DNA of 64,000 nucleotides. Origin: Dysgonomonas gadei ATCC BAA-286. Lineage in GTDB: Bacteria > Bacteroidota > Bacteroidia > Bacteroidales > Dysgonomonadaceae. The DNA is taken from the NCBI RefSeq assembly GCF_000213555.1, contig NZ_GL891981.1, forward strand, positions 296,821 to 360,820, given 5' to 3'. Below, piece by piece: positions 38,361 through 48,380 of this stretch. Within the stretch, counting starts at the first letter, position 1; each line of letters begins with the position of its first letter. The translations under genes and the position numbers were made by a program. Below the pieces are notes generated by a model that was given only the letters and a program-made list of their open reading frames with translations, made no database searches and was not told where the DNA came from.

Positions 38361-40025
38361 ATGAAAAAGATATATTACTTGGTATTTGCAGTAGGGCTTA
38401 TTCTGACCTCTTGTAACGATTTTTTGGAATTAGACCCTCTGGCGCAAGAAAATAGTGGTAATTACATGAACAATGAAGAAAATGCGATTAAAGTAATTAA
38501 TGGTATATACGACATATTATCACAAACCGAAGGGCGTGGGCCGGATGGTATTTGGATGTCACACCATTATGACTTTCATTTTGCAAGTATAGCTACCGAT
38601 GATGCCGTGAAAGGAAGTAAATTAAGTGATTCGCCCGAGTTGAGTGACATAGAATCATTTAATGCAAAAGTAGGAAATTCTATTGCTGATGCATTCTGGA
38701 TTCACGGTTTTTGGGGAGTTTCGCGTTCTAATTATGCAATAAAGAATCTTCCTGAAGCTACTATTGATGAGGGTCTCAAAAGTCGTCTATTAGGAGAGGC
38801 TTACTTTCTTAGAGCTTATCATTATACTTATTTACTGCACCACTTTGGAGGAGTACCTCTCTTCACGGCACCTTTAAATCCTTCTGATTTTGGGAACTCC
38901 CCAAGAGCATCATTGCATGAAACCTTTGAATTTATAAATACGGATTTGACAAACGCAATTGAACTACTTCCCGAAAAAAGTGGATATGCTGCTACAGACT
39001 TAGGAAGGGCAACCAAAGGTGCTGCAAAAGCTTTTCTTGCCAAATCTTTGATTTATCAGATAGGTATAGATAGCGAAAGTACACATACATGGAATGAGGT
39101 CTATAAACTAACATCCGAAATTATCAGTTCGGGAGAATATAGCTTAGTAGCAAATTATGCACTCTTGTTCGAGCACGAAAATAAAAATACAAGTGAATCT
39201 ATATTTGAAATACAGGCCACAGAAGGAACAGCTTCCGACCCTCCGACATCGGTCGGGAATGCATATTCGCTCTACCAAAGCAATCGTGTATCTAACCCCG
39301 ATGCCAATTCGGGATGGGGCTTCCATAATCCTACGCAAAATCTAGTTAATGCTTTTGATCCTACAGATCCACGCTTATCTTGTACCGTGTATGGCATAGG
39401 TTTCAATGGACAGGTACTGTATGGTGTGGAAATGAAATTTGACAGAGCAGAACAAGGCAGTAATTATCTGAACAGAAAAGCGACTCTTCCTTCCAAACCA
39501 ACACTAGACAAAGCAGCTGACAAAAATATTCTTGTAATGCGCTATGCAGATATTCTCCTAATTCATGCTGAAGCATCTTACTATATAGGCCAAGAAGGTG
39601 AAGCACGCCAATACCTGAATATGGTACGAGAAAGAGCCCGTAACAGTTCGTATTGCAAAGGTTATGTTGATGGCAGCAAGGATACTTATGTGATGCCTTC
39701 GAGCACGCCCAAATTACCTAATATTACAAGTTCGGGTGAAACACTGCTTGATGCTATTATAAACGAACGAAGATTGGAATTAGCAATGGAATCGAACCGT
39801 ATGTGGGATTTGATCCGCACCGGAAAGCTGATTGACGTTGTTTCGAAGGCTAAAGATACTGATAATGCAGGTAACGGAGATAATGAAGAGGTAAGGCATG
39901 AAAGTATTGGTAACAGAATTAAAAATCATGCACTGGTAGGCAAAGACGGTAAATATATCCCTGTATTACCTATCCCTCTGACTGAAATTCAAAATTGGGG
40001 AATAGAACAAAATCCTAATTATTAA
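38361..40025 (+). CDS. SusD/RagB-family glycan-binding lipoprotein (mannan PUL)
   Basis: 554 residues. Lipobox LILTSC with lipid Cys18 followed by NDFLELDPL, the classic SusD N-terminus. TPR-type helices include LLGEAYFLRAYHYTYLLHHF and FGGVPLFTAPLNP; further on VMRYADILLIHAEASYYIG and NERRLELAMESNRMWDLIRTG; ending IPLTEIQNWGIEQNPNY. Surface lid of the preceding SusC that recruits glycan. Confidence 0.94.
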   Translation: MKKIYYLVFAVGLILTSCNDFLELDPLAQENSGNYMNNEENAIKVINGIYDILSQTEGRGPDGIWMSHHYDFHFASIATDDAVKGSKLSDSPELSDIESFNAKVGNSIADAFWIHGFWGVSRSNYAIKNLPEATIDEGLKSRLLGEAYFLRAYHYTYLLHHFGGVPLFTAPLNPSDFGNSPRASLHETFEFINTDLTNAIELLPEKSGYAATDLGRATKGAAKAFLAKSLIYQIGIDSESTHTWNEVYKLTSEIISSGEYSLVANYALLFEHENKNTSESIFEIQATEGTASDPPTSVGNAYSLYQSNRVSNPDANSGWGFHNPTQNLVNAFDPTDPRLSCTVYGIGFNGQVLYGVEMKFDRAEQGSNYLNRKATLPSKPTLDKAADKNILVMRYADILLIHAEASYYIGQEGEARQYLNMVRERARNSSYCKGYVDGSKDTYVMPSSTPKLPNITSSGETLLDAIINERRLELAMESNRMWDLIRTGKLIDVVSKAKDTDNAGNGDNEEVRHESIGNRIKNHALVGKDGKYIPVLPIPLTEIQNWGIEQNPNY

Positions 40026-40047
40026 ATATCAAAATAGATATCTAAAG

Positions 40048-41757
40048 ATGAAAAATGACATATTATATAGATTTATATTCGGAGGAGTAATATTGTTAGT
40101 TACGCTATTTACAGGTTGTAAAGAAGATGATTTCTCGAAGGATTATGATATAAACCTACCTGTTTCCGAAATTGTAGACTTCAATCCCAAAACAGAAGTT
40201 GTCGATGGCCTAGTAACTTTATATGGAGAAAATATGGATATGGTAACATCTGTCTCCATCGGTAATTCAACTTGTCAGATTATAAGCCAGGAGGAAGGTA
40301 ATCTTGTGTTCAAGGTTTCGCGTACAGCTGATATAGGGAATATCAGTATCACAAATAAATATAAGAGGGAATCAGTTTCCATAGACAAATTTACACCTAA
40401 ATATTTGGATGTTAACATAACTTCATGGCCTACCGAAATAGAAAGAGGATTGACCATCAATATTATAGGTGAAAATGTAGATATGATTCAAACCGTTAAG
40501 TTCGAAACGATTACACTAGCCAAAGCTTCTGCATCACCTACTACGGCAACTTACTCCACTGCAAATCTGACCTTACCGACAAGCGGGGTGTTTACAGTAA
40601 CAACCAAAACAGGACAGGTGTTGACCTCTTCTGTGATAAATGTAGTAGAACCTAAAGACACCTATATACCTGCACCAAGTATACTGTTATTCGACTTTGA
40701 TACAGTAGATCCTACAATTGTAGCAGGTGATGCCAATGGGGCTGGTGCAGCCTTTACTGCAGGTAAAAACCTGAGTGGTATTTCTCCATTCTTTGGGAAT
40801 TATTATTCGGTAAAAGCTGTGCAAGGTAATGGATGGAACGGTCAGTATCAATACCTGGAAACAACAAATAATGGGGCAGGGTTCAATCTTTCGACTTATA
40901 CTGATCCTCATATAACTTTCCTTGTAAATACCAATGGAAAGAAAGGATACTTCAATCCAGCCTTAACAATTAGCGGAAGCATCGAGGATAAACATTTTAC
41001 TGGTCAGGATGGTGAATATACAGACAATTACAGTATTCAGACTGCCGGATGGGAATGGAGGTCATATAGCTTGTCAGGTATGGGCTTTGCAAATGTAAAA
41101 TCTACAATAGATAAGATTTCACTTTTCATAAGAGGCGGGAATGTAGGCAACGGTAACACCGAAGCTTTTGAACTGAATATAGATCAAGTGATGATTACCG
41201 ACGGACCATTAAATCCTGTGGTTGTATTCGATATGGAAACAATGCCAGTATTCACAGGAGGAACAGCCAGTCAAAATGGAGGTTCAAGTGTCATAGTTAT
41301 CCCTCAGGCTCTTAAATATTTGACGGTAAAAGATGGAAACGTATCTTCTTGGGCAGGCAAAGGTTCTATCACAAAGGCCGATAACAATGGTAGCAAATTC
41401 GAATTGAACAAAACATTCTACGTCAATTTCTTGGTTAATACAGGCAATGACGGCGCTTCGGGATATTTCCAGATGATATTTGAACAAACCGGAGGAACTA
41501 AATTAGGACTTCACTTCAAAGGAGACAATCCATATAAGGATGACTATAAGTTTGTTTCTACAAACGGAAAATGGGAATGGAGATCATATAAGATCGACCC
41601 TAAAGGTCTTGAAAATTGGGGCTCTGTACCTGAATTAAGCCTTACTAGTCCATTCAGTCTTACTGTTGATTTCTCTACAGGTAATGTATCCGGAAAATAT
41701 GAAACTAACTTAGATTATGTAATACTCACAAGTGTACCGTTAGATACTGCGTACTAA
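40048..41757 (+). CDS. Surface glycan-binding lipoprotein (SGBP-like, IPT/TIG domains)
   Basis: 569 residues with lipobox LFTGC (Cys24) followed by acidic KEDD, which favours surface export. Two Ig-like IPT/TIG repeats occupy about 45-205 (VVDGLVTLYGENMDMVTSVS; GLTINIIGENVDMIQTVKFE). The C-terminal about 340 residues are two similar beta-sandwich halves, each with LLFDFDTVDP/VVFDMETMP and WEWRSY (about 333 and 509), resembling the C-terminal domain of SGBP proteins. Position directly after susD and before a strong terminator is the standard SGBP slot. It would tether mannan at the surface beside SusCD. Confidence 0.85.
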   Translation: MKNDILYRFIFGGVILLVTLFTGCKEDDFSKDYDINLPVSEIVDFNPKTEVVDGLVTLYGENMDMVTSVSIGNSTCQIISQEEGNLVFKVSRTADIGNISITNKYKRESVSIDKFTPKYLDVNITSWPTEIERGLTINIIGENVDMIQTVKFETITLAKASASPTTATYSTANLTLPTSGVFTVTTKTGQVLTSSVINVVEPKDTYIPAPSILLFDFDTVDPTIVAGDANGAGAAFTAGKNLSGISPFFGNYYSVKAVQGNGWNGQYQYLETTNNGAGFNLSTYTDPHITFLVNTNGKKGYFNPALTISGSIEDKHFTGQDGEYTDNYSIQTAGWEWRSYSLSGMGFANVKSTIDKISLFIRGGNVGNGNTEAFELNIDQVMITDGPLNPVVVFDMETMPVFTGGTASQNGGSSVIVIPQALKYLTVKDGNVSSWAGKGSITKADNNGSKFELNKTFYVNFLVNTGNDGASGYFQMIFEQTGGTKLGLHFKGDNPYKDDYKFVSTNGKWEWRSYKIDPKGLENWGSVPELSLTSPFSLTVDFSTGNVSGKYETNLDYVILTSVPLDTAY

Positions 41758-41775
41758 GAAAAATGAGATCTTCAT

Positions 41776-41815
41776 GAGAGCATCTCCCATCTTATAAGAG
41801 ATGCTCTCTTATTTT
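41776..41815 (+). terminator. Intrinsic terminator after susC-susD-SGBP
   Basis: GAGAGCATCTC (41776-41786) pairs perfectly with GAGATGCTCTC (41798-41808) around an 11-nt loop, followed by TTATTTTA. It separates the abundant surface proteins from the enzyme genes and probably gives graded expression through partial read-through, since no promoter is evident in the 20 bp left before the next gene. Confidence 0.85.
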
Positions 41816-41828
41816 AATCGGAAATAAT

Positions 41829-44402
41829 ATGAACCTTAAGAATATATTTTTAGTGGTAACTTTGATTTTCATTTCTTACAACAGCCTATTTGCATCCCCG
41901 ATACAAATAGAGTTGAATAAAGAGTGGAAGTTTAAACAAGGCCGTCTCAATAACTGGTATCCAGCAACTGTTCCAGGGGTAGTACATACAGACCTGATAG
42001 ACAATAAAATTATAGAAGACCCTTTTTTTAGACTCAACGAAAGAGGCCTGCAATGGATAGACAAAGAAGATTGGATTTACGAAACTACTTTCGATTTATC
42101 AAAAGATATTCTAAATAAAAATAATATCGAGATCCTTTTTAAAGGCCTAGATACTTATGCCGATATATACCTCAACGATGAAAAAATATTAGCAACAGAC
42201 AATATGTTTCGTCAATGGGCGGTAGATATAAAAGGAAAAGTAAAAAGCAAGGAGAATATATTAAGAGTATATTTTCATTCACCTATCAAAGTGGATATGC
42301 CCAAATGGGATGCACTGCCATTTCAGTATGAAGCAACTAATGATCAGTCTGAAAATGGAGGCTTATTTAATAAAAAATTAAGTGTATTTGCCCGTAAAGC
42401 GGGTTATCACTATGGATGGGATTGGGGGCCGCGTCTGGTAACTTCAGGCATCTGGCGTCCTGTTGTGATAAATGCATGGAGCGATGCCCGCATCAATAAT
42501 GTGCAAGTAATACAAAAGGCTGTAACAGCCAAAGAGGCTAAGATAAAAACCATAATAGAAGTATTCTCTGACAGGGAAATGGCCAATGCAATACTGCAAG
42601 TTTCGGATAATGATGCGAAGAAGGTACTAGGTTCGATAAAAGCCGACCTGAACAAAGGATTGAATAAAGTAGAGGTTGATTTTGCTATTTCCAACCCAAA
42701 ACTGTGGTGGAGCAATAATCTGGGAAAACCTCATATGTATAACTTTAATACTGAGGTAATTTCTGAAAGCAGGGTTGTAGATAATCAGATTGAGAAGATA
42801 GGTGTTCGCTCATTAAAGGTTGTGAGCGAGAAAGATAAATACGGAAGGTCATTCTATTTTGAACTTAACGGAGTCCCTGTCTTTGCTAAAGGTGCAAACT
42901 ATATTCCGTGCGATAATTTCCTTCCGCGTGTAACAAAGGATATTTATAAAAAAACAGTATTGGATGCCGTAAATGCAAATATGAATATGCTTCGTGTTTG
43001 GGGTGGAGGTATTTATGAAGATGATTATTTCTACGATTTGTGTGACGAATACGGAATTTTGGTTTGGCAGGATTTTATGTTCGCTTGCAGTATCTATCCG
43101 GCAGAAGGAAAATTGTTGGAGAATATACGCCTCGAAGCCATTGATAATGTGCGCCGTTTGCGAAATCATCCATCTATTGCCATCTGGTGTGGAAACAACG
43201 AATGTCAGGATGCATGGTTCAATTGGAGATGGAAAGACCGTCACGAAAAAGAAAATCAGGCTCATGCTGACAAAATATGGGAACAGTTTCAAGATCAGTA
43301 TTATAAAGTTCTGCCCAAAGTTGTCGAAGAACACGGCTCCGGTATAGCTTATACTCCATCATCGCCCTTTGCCGATTATGGTGTTGGAAGCAATGACCAT
43401 GAGGGTGACCGCCATTATTGGGATGTATGGCATGGGAAAAAGCCTATTGCCGATTATAATAAAGAAAGAAGCCGTTTCTTTAGCGAATATGGCTTCCAAT
43501 CGTTCCCTGAATTTGAATCAGTAAAGATATATGCCCCTGAAAAAGAAGATTGGAATATAACTTCAGAGGTAATGATGGCACACCAACGGGGAGGCGATCA
43601 TGCCAATAAACTCATCGAATCTTATCTGCTGAACGAATACTATACACCTAAAGACTTTGAATCGTTTCTCTATATCGGTCAGATATTGCAGGGCGATGCT
43701 ATTAAAACAGCAATAGAAGCGCATCGTCGCGATATGGGATATTGTATGGGGACGCTCTTCTGGCAACATAACGATTGTTGGCCGGTGGCATCGTGGGCCA
43801 GCCGTGATTATTACGGACGTTGGAAGGCACAACATTATTTCACACGAAAGGCATACGAGGATATTCTTGTGTCGCCTATCGAAAAAGACGGTGTGTTGGA
43901 TGTGGTTATTGTATCCGACAGATTGAAAAATACCAATGGAACATTAACGGTAAAGGTATTTGAATTGGACGGTAAGGAGATAAACTCGCAAACGCAGAAA
44001 ATAACATTGAAGGCAAACAGCAGCAATAAATCATTCTCTAAAAAATTAGATGAACTGACAAACGGTGCGGACAAAAGTAACATTGTAATACATGCTGAGT
44101 TTGTAGCAGACAAAGTTTATAGTAATAATTATTTTCTAGCAAAACAAAAGGATATCAATTTTCCTGAAGTAACTATTTCTTCGAAAGTAGAGTCGGTTGA
44201 TGGTGGTTTTGCTGTAACTCTCACCGCTAACGAATATGCTCGGGGAGTATTTATGTCTATCGATGGGATAGATAACTTTTTTGAAGACAATTATTTCGAT
44301 ATTTTGCCAGGAAAGAGTGTAACCACCAAAGTCGCAACTGCTTTGTCATTAAGTGACTTTCAAAAACAGTTCAAAATACAATCACTGGCAGATATGCGAT
44401 AA
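41829..44402 (+). CDS. GH2 beta-mannosidase
   Basis: 857 residues with a signal peptide (ending SLFASP), so periplasmic. GH2 layout: sugar-binding sandwich (residues about 23-200, WYPATVPGVVHTDL, GYHYGWDWGPRL, the latter typical of beta-mannosidases), immunoglobulin domain, TIM barrel and C-terminal sandwiches. Acid/base Glu458 in WCGNNECQDAW and nucleophile Glu553 in FFSEYGFQSFPE are both present. It removes terminal beta-1,4-mannose from the non-reducing end of manno-oligosaccharides. Lies 20 bp past the terminator hairpin. Confidence 0.95.
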   Translation: MNLKNIFLVVTLIFISYNSLFASPIQIELNKEWKFKQGRLNNWYPATVPGVVHTDLIDNKIIEDPFFRLNERGLQWIDKEDWIYETTFDLSKDILNKNNIEILFKGLDTYADIYLNDEKILATDNMFRQWAVDIKGKVKSKENILRVYFHSPIKVDMPKWDALPFQYEATNDQSENGGLFNKKLSVFARKAGYHYGWDWGPRLVTSGIWRPVVINAWSDARINNVQVIQKAVTAKEAKIKTIIEVFSDREMANAILQVSDNDAKKVLGSIKADLNKGLNKVEVDFAISNPKLWWSNNLGKPHMYNFNTEVISESRVVDNQIEKIGVRSLKVVSEKDKYGRSFYFELNGVPVFAKGANYIPCDNFLPRVTKDIYKKTVLDAVNANMNMLRVWGGGIYEDDYFYDLCDEYGILVWQDFMFACSIYPAEGKLLENIRLEAIDNVRRLRNHPSIAIWCGNNECQDAWFNWRWKDRHEKENQAHADKIWEQFQDQYYKVLPKVVEEHGSGIAYTPSSPFADYGVGSNDHEGDRHYWDVWHGKKPIADYNKERSRFFSEYGFQSFPEFESVKIYAPEKEDWNITSEVMMAHQRGGDHANKLIESYLLNEYYTPKDFESFLYIGQILQGDAIKTAIEAHRRDMGYCMGTLFWQHNDCWPVASWASRDYYGRWKAQHYFTRKAYEDILVSPIEKDGVLDVVIVSDRLKNTNGTLTVKVFELDGKEINSQTQKITLKANSSNKSFSKKLDELTNGADKSNIVIHAEFVADKVYSNNYFLAKQKDINFPEVTISSKVESVDGGFAVTLTANEYARGVFMSIDGIDNFFEDNYFDILPGKSVTTKVATALSLSDFQKQFKIQSLADMR

Positions 44403-44429
44403 AAACTGATAGAAATAAATTACAGAAAA

Positions 44430-45941
44430 ATGTTGATGAACTTGAAATATAAGATAGTATTGCTGGCCTTGATTTGCTCGACATCGGTTTCGGCTAAAGA
44501 CGTGCTGGTAGGTTATGTATTCGAAGACCTCAATGCTAATGGGGTTATGGATGCCGGAGAAAAAGGTATTGGCGGCATATTAGTATCCAATCAGGAGGAT
44601 ATTGTAGTTACCGATATTTCAGGTAAATACGAAATCAGCACAAAAAAGAATCAATACATATATGTCATAAAACCTGCCAATTACGCATTCTCAACCAACG
44701 TTGATAATAATTGGAATTTTTATGTCAATGTTGCCCAAACAAACAGAACGCATAATTTCGGGTTGACAAGCAAAGAAGTTACTTCCAACTTCAGCACATT
44801 AATGGTTGGTGACCCACAAATGAGAGGAGAAAAGCCTATCAATGCCTTTAAAGAAGACATTGTGACGGAAATGATGCATTATGATGTTGATTTTGCCTGT
44901 TTTCTGGGAGATATTGCCGATAATGATCTGTCGATATATGAACAAGAAAAAGATATTGTAAAACAATTACCATATCCTACATTTCACTTGTTTGGCAACC
45001 ATGACATTAATGAAAGCTCTATGTCTGCGCATGATGCTTCCGATATCTTTAAAGAATCTTATGGCCCCGATTATTATTCATTCAACGAAGGAGATGTTCA
45101 TTTCATTGCTCTCAATAATGTTCTCTATAATGGATGGAATAAAACAAATAATAAGCGAGGAAATTATTTCGGAGGGTTAACAGATCGACAATTCAACTGG
45201 TTAAAATCAGATTTGGAATATGTTTCTAAGGACAAATTGATTGTGATAATGAGTCATATTCCCTTTCTACAAGAATATTGTTATCCTCAAGAGATTCAAA
45301 GACTATTTCTACTGTTAGAAGGTAGACCGCACTTATTAGCATTGTCAGGCCACCTGCATTACATCGAAAATTACTTCTTCGACAAAGATACCTCTTGGAA
45401 CTCTGTAAATCCATTTCAAAATATTACTATCGGAGCTGCCTGTGGCGGTTGGTGGACAGGTCCTATGGATGAACGTAGATTGCCTGTTGCCACCTCAGTC
45501 GACGGTTCACCTAATGGTTATTACAAGTTAGATTTTGAAGGAAATAAATATAAATATTCATTTATCCCAGCTAACCATCGTGCCGATTTTCAGATGAGAA
45601 TAACCGCATCATCTAAAGTTCTCCACTATGGTAAATTACACAATGAGTATCTCTCTATTAATGTATTTACCGCTACATCTGATGCTGCAGTAAAGGTGAT
45701 TATAGATGGCAGAGGAGAGCAGATGGCGACAAACTATACAGGGAAAGATTTATTTATCAGGAATACATACGATCAACGTTACAATTTCGATAATTGGCAA
45801 CCCGAAATACAAGAAACAAAACACTTGTGGAAAGTAAGTTTACCTCATGACTTATCCCTCGGAAGTCATCGGATAAAAGTCGTTGCTACGGATATCGATG
45901 GTAATGAATATGTAGGATATAAAATAATAGAAATTAAATGA
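44430..45941 (+). CDS. Secreted calcineurin-like metallophosphoesterase with Ig-like domains
   Basis: 503 residues with a signal peptide (LALICSTSVSA). About 27-110 is a SdrD/CNA-type beta-sandwich (VFEDLNANGVMDAGEKGIGG). The metallophosphoesterase core follows with its full metal-ligand set: GDPQ (about 128), GDIADND, GNHDIN, IMSHIPF and GHLHYIEN. A C-terminal beta domain of about 130 residues is typical of the Bacteroidota MPP family (metallophosphatase with N- and C-terminal domains). Reaction: hydrolysis of phosphomono- or diesters; substrate unknown. Its stop overlaps the next ATG (ATGA), so it is firmly part of the mannan operon. Confidence 0.85.
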   Translation: MLMNLKYKIVLLALICSTSVSAKDVLVGYVFEDLNANGVMDAGEKGIGGILVSNQEDIVVTDISGKYEISTKKNQYIYVIKPANYAFSTNVDNNWNFYVNVAQTNRTHNFGLTSKEVTSNFSTLMVGDPQMRGEKPINAFKEDIVTEMMHYDVDFACFLGDIADNDLSIYEQEKDIVKQLPYPTFHLFGNHDINESSMSAHDASDIFKESYGPDYYSFNEGDVHFIALNNVLYNGWNKTNNKRGNYFGGLTDRQFNWLKSDLEYVSKDKLIVIMSHIPFLQEYCYPQEIQRLFLLLEGRPHLLALSGHLHYIENYFFDKDTSWNSVNPFQNITIGAACGGWWTGPMDERRLPVATSVDGSPNGYYKLDFEGNKYKYSFIPANHRADFQMRITASSKVLHYGKLHNEYLSINVFTATSDAAVKVIIDGRGEQMATNYTGKDLFIRNTYDQRYNFDNWQPEIQETKHLWKVSLPHDLSLGSHRIKVVATDIDGNEYVGYKIIEIK

Positions 45942-47053
45942 AAGAAAAAGTAAAATATTTTTCAACAGCCTTATTCGTTTTTTGTTGCTTATCGTCAATA
46001 ACAGCACAAAGTATCGTCGACAGTAAAGCAACACAAGAAACAAAAGCTTTATATAGAAATCTACAACTGCTGCAAGGAAGGAGCATATTATTTGGACATC
46101 AGGATGATACAGCTTATGGTATAGCGTGGACAGGTGAAAAGGGGCAATCAGATATAAAGAACGTTACAGGAGAATATCCCGCCGTATACGGATGGGATTT
46201 GGGGCATATAGAGACAGGTGATTTATTAAATATTGATAAAGTACCTTTCGACAGAATGCGCCAGCTTATACTTGAGGCATATGAACGAGGCGGAGTCAAT
46301 ACGATTAGCTGGCATTTGCAAAATCCCTATACAGGAGATAGTTCGTGGGATGTTTCATCCGATAAAGCTGTTAGTTCTATATTGCCGGGTGGTCAAAAAC
46401 ACGCAACATATATACAATGGTTAGACAATCTGGCAGAATTTATCGGTTCACTCAAAACAGAAGATGGAATAGCCGTTCCTCTTCTATTTCGTCCTTTTCA
46501 CGAACATACAGGAAGCTGGTTTTGGTGGGGAAAAGATTTATGTACGAAGGATGAATATATTTTATTATGGCGTTTTACGATAGAATATCTTCGGGATAAA
46601 AAACAGTTGCACAATCTGATATATGTTTATTCGCCCGATTTTGTGGCGAACAAAGATGAATACTTCGACCGTTATCCGGGAGATAAATATGTCGATGTAT
46701 TAGGATTAGACCTCTATCATCGCGAAGGAGAAGCGAAAGCGGAAGAATTCATGGCAAATGTAAAAAACATCATGGGTTTTATGAATGACTACTCCAAAGC
46801 TAACAAGAAGCCTTATGTTTTTAGCGAAACTGGTTCTAGTGCTCTGCCTATGCATAGATGGTTTACGGATGTTTTGTACAAATCTTTAGAACCAAACAAG
46901 CCTGCATATGTATTGGTGTGGCGTAATGCTTACGATATTCCGGAGCATTATTATGCACCTTATCCGGGGCATCCTGCCGGTAAAAACCTGAAAGAGTTTA
47001 TGGAATTGCCTGATGTATTGTTTGAGAGTGAGTTACCTGATATGTACAAATAA
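45938..47053 (+). CDS. GH26 endo/exo-beta-mannanase, periplasmic
   Basis: 371 residues with signal peptide ending SSITAQ and no lipobox, so probably periplasmic. Single GH26 TIM barrel: FGHQDDTAYGIAW near 54, acid/base Glu189 in RPFHEHTGSWFWWG, nucleophile Glu297 in FSETGSS. GH26 enzymes cleave beta-1,4-mannan; periplasmic members in Bacteroides often release mannobiose. Start overlaps the phosphoesterase stop by 4 bp. It ends ESELPDMYK-stop and the GH43 gene begins 10 bp later, an arrangement that is found fused in the gene at 56995. Confidence 0.95.
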   Translation: MKEKVKYFSTALFVFCCLSSITAQSIVDSKATQETKALYRNLQLLQGRSILFGHQDDTAYGIAWTGEKGQSDIKNVTGEYPAVYGWDLGHIETGDLLNIDKVPFDRMRQLILEAYERGGVNTISWHLQNPYTGDSSWDVSSDKAVSSILPGGQKHATYIQWLDNLAEFIGSLKTEDGIAVPLLFRPFHEHTGSWFWWGKDLCTKDEYILLWRFTIEYLRDKKQLHNLIYVYSPDFVANKDEYFDRYPGDKYVDVLGLDLYHREGEAKAEEFMANVKNIMGFMNDYSKANKKPYVFSETGSSALPMHRWFTDVLYKSLEPNKPAYVLVWRNAYDIPEHYYAPYPGHPAGKNLKEFMELPDVLFESELPDMYK

Positions 47054-47063
47054 AAAATTAAAT

Positions 47064-48362
47064 ATGAAAAAACTGTTTTTAATCTGTTCTCTCTTAATCT
47101 CTGGATTTGTTGTAGCGCAAAATCCGATAATACCGGGTTATTATGCCGATCCAAGTATTCGATATATGGATGGAAAATATTACCTGTCTATCACGAGCGA
47201 CGGTTATGAAGCCCATAACGGAGAGCCTTTTATTTGGGTATCGGAAGACCTCGTAAACTGGGATGTACATTACTTGGATATTAACAACCGCTTTTTTTGG
47301 GCGCCAAGTATGCTCAAAGGGGACAATGGTAAATACTATATGGTTCATCAGCAAGGAGTCGATTATCTGGCTTATATGATGGAAGCCGATTCTCCCTTAG
47401 GTCCTTGGAAGCAAACTTTCCAGATACGGGATTTTGATGTCGAATTGTTTCGTGATCCTGTATCCAACAAGATAATGGCAATAGGTTCGTGGAAAAACTT
47501 AATAACATTCGATAATGATGTTAATTCACCGACCTATATGCGTAAAGTGGTTAGCAGCGACCCAATAGAGGGAGACTTCACTGACTTTACCGAAGGTCCT
47601 TACCTGTTCTTTAAAGACAAAAAATATTACATGATGTGGGCAGGCGGACATTGCTGGCTCGAAACATATAATGTAAGATATGCAATGGCAGAATCTCCGG
47701 CAAGAACTTATTGGGAACCGACCAAAGAGCCTATTTTAGATACGAATACCGAAAAGAAAATCTATGGTCCGGGACATACTTCTGTGATTGAGATAAATGG
47801 CAGATGGTTTTTGTTTTATCACCGTCAAGATCAAGGACGATACCCTACATGTAATTACCGATTTTCGTGTGCAGCAGAAATGTTTTTCAACGCAAAAGGT
47901 GAAATTATAAAAGTCGAACCGATTGATGATCTTTCATCACTTGGGCTGGACAAATCACCATACAAAAATATCGCATTGAATAAGACCGTTACCACTAACT
48001 CTTTAGTTGCCAACTATCCTCCTACGCTGGCAGTGGATGGAAAAAACGATTCCCGTTGGGAAGCCGAATTGGGCGAGGACAAGTGGATTACTATCGATTT
48101 GGGTAGAATGGAAAATATATCGAAAGTTCAGGTCGATTTCGAGTACATGGATAAGTTTTACCTGTACAAAGTGGAATATTCGGATGATAATGATAGCTGG
48201 GAAACTTATGCCGACTACACCAAGCAGGCTAAAAAAGCATATGAGACAAGAACTTCGGAAAAAGACGTAACAGCCCGTTATGTGAGAATAAGTGTGAAAC
48301 GTGCCGAAGCTAAATCTGCTCATATCTCTATTTGGGAAGTGAAAATTTTATCGAAAAAATAA
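47064..48362 (+). CDS. GH43-like glycosidase with C-terminal F5/8 (CBM32-like) domain
   Basis: 432 residues from ATG 47064, which starts the signal peptide MKKLFLICSLLISGFVVAQ (an upstream frame extension overlaps the GH26 gene and is rejected). Five-bladed propeller: YADPSI (general base Asp near 25), ELFRDP, and the acid in TEGPYLFF (about 180). The last about 130 residues form a discoidin/F5-8C sandwich (NIALNKTVTTNSL, DSRWEAE, WITIDLG, ARYVRISV). GH43 members remove arabinose, xylose or galactose side groups; the true activity here is unknown and could target mannan decorations. Confidence 0.87.
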   Translation: MKKLFLICSLLISGFVVAQNPIIPGYYADPSIRYMDGKYYLSITSDGYEAHNGEPFIWVSEDLVNWDVHYLDINNRFFWAPSMLKGDNGKYYMVHQQGVDYLAYMMEADSPLGPWKQTFQIRDFDVELFRDPVSNKIMAIGSWKNLITFDNDVNSPTYMRKVVSSDPIEGDFTDFTEGPYLFFKDKKYYMMWAGGHCWLETYNVRYAMAESPARTYWEPTKEPILDTNTEKKIYGPGHTSVIEINGRWFLFYHRQDQGRYPTCNYRFSCAAEMFFNAKGEIIKVEPIDDLSSLGLDKSPYKNIALNKTVTTNSLVANYPPTLAVDGKNDSRWEAELGEDKWITIDLGRMENISKVQVDFEYMDKFYLYKVEYSDDNDSWETYADYTKQAKKAYETRTSEKDVTARYVRISVKRAEAKSAHISIWEVKILSKK

Positions 48363-48380
48363 CCTTAAAAAATCGAAGTT

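Noticed and set aside
42849..43334. 161-codon antisense frame inside the beta-mannosidase gene
   Set aside because: Fully antisense to a conserved catalytic region; a shadow of its codon structure.
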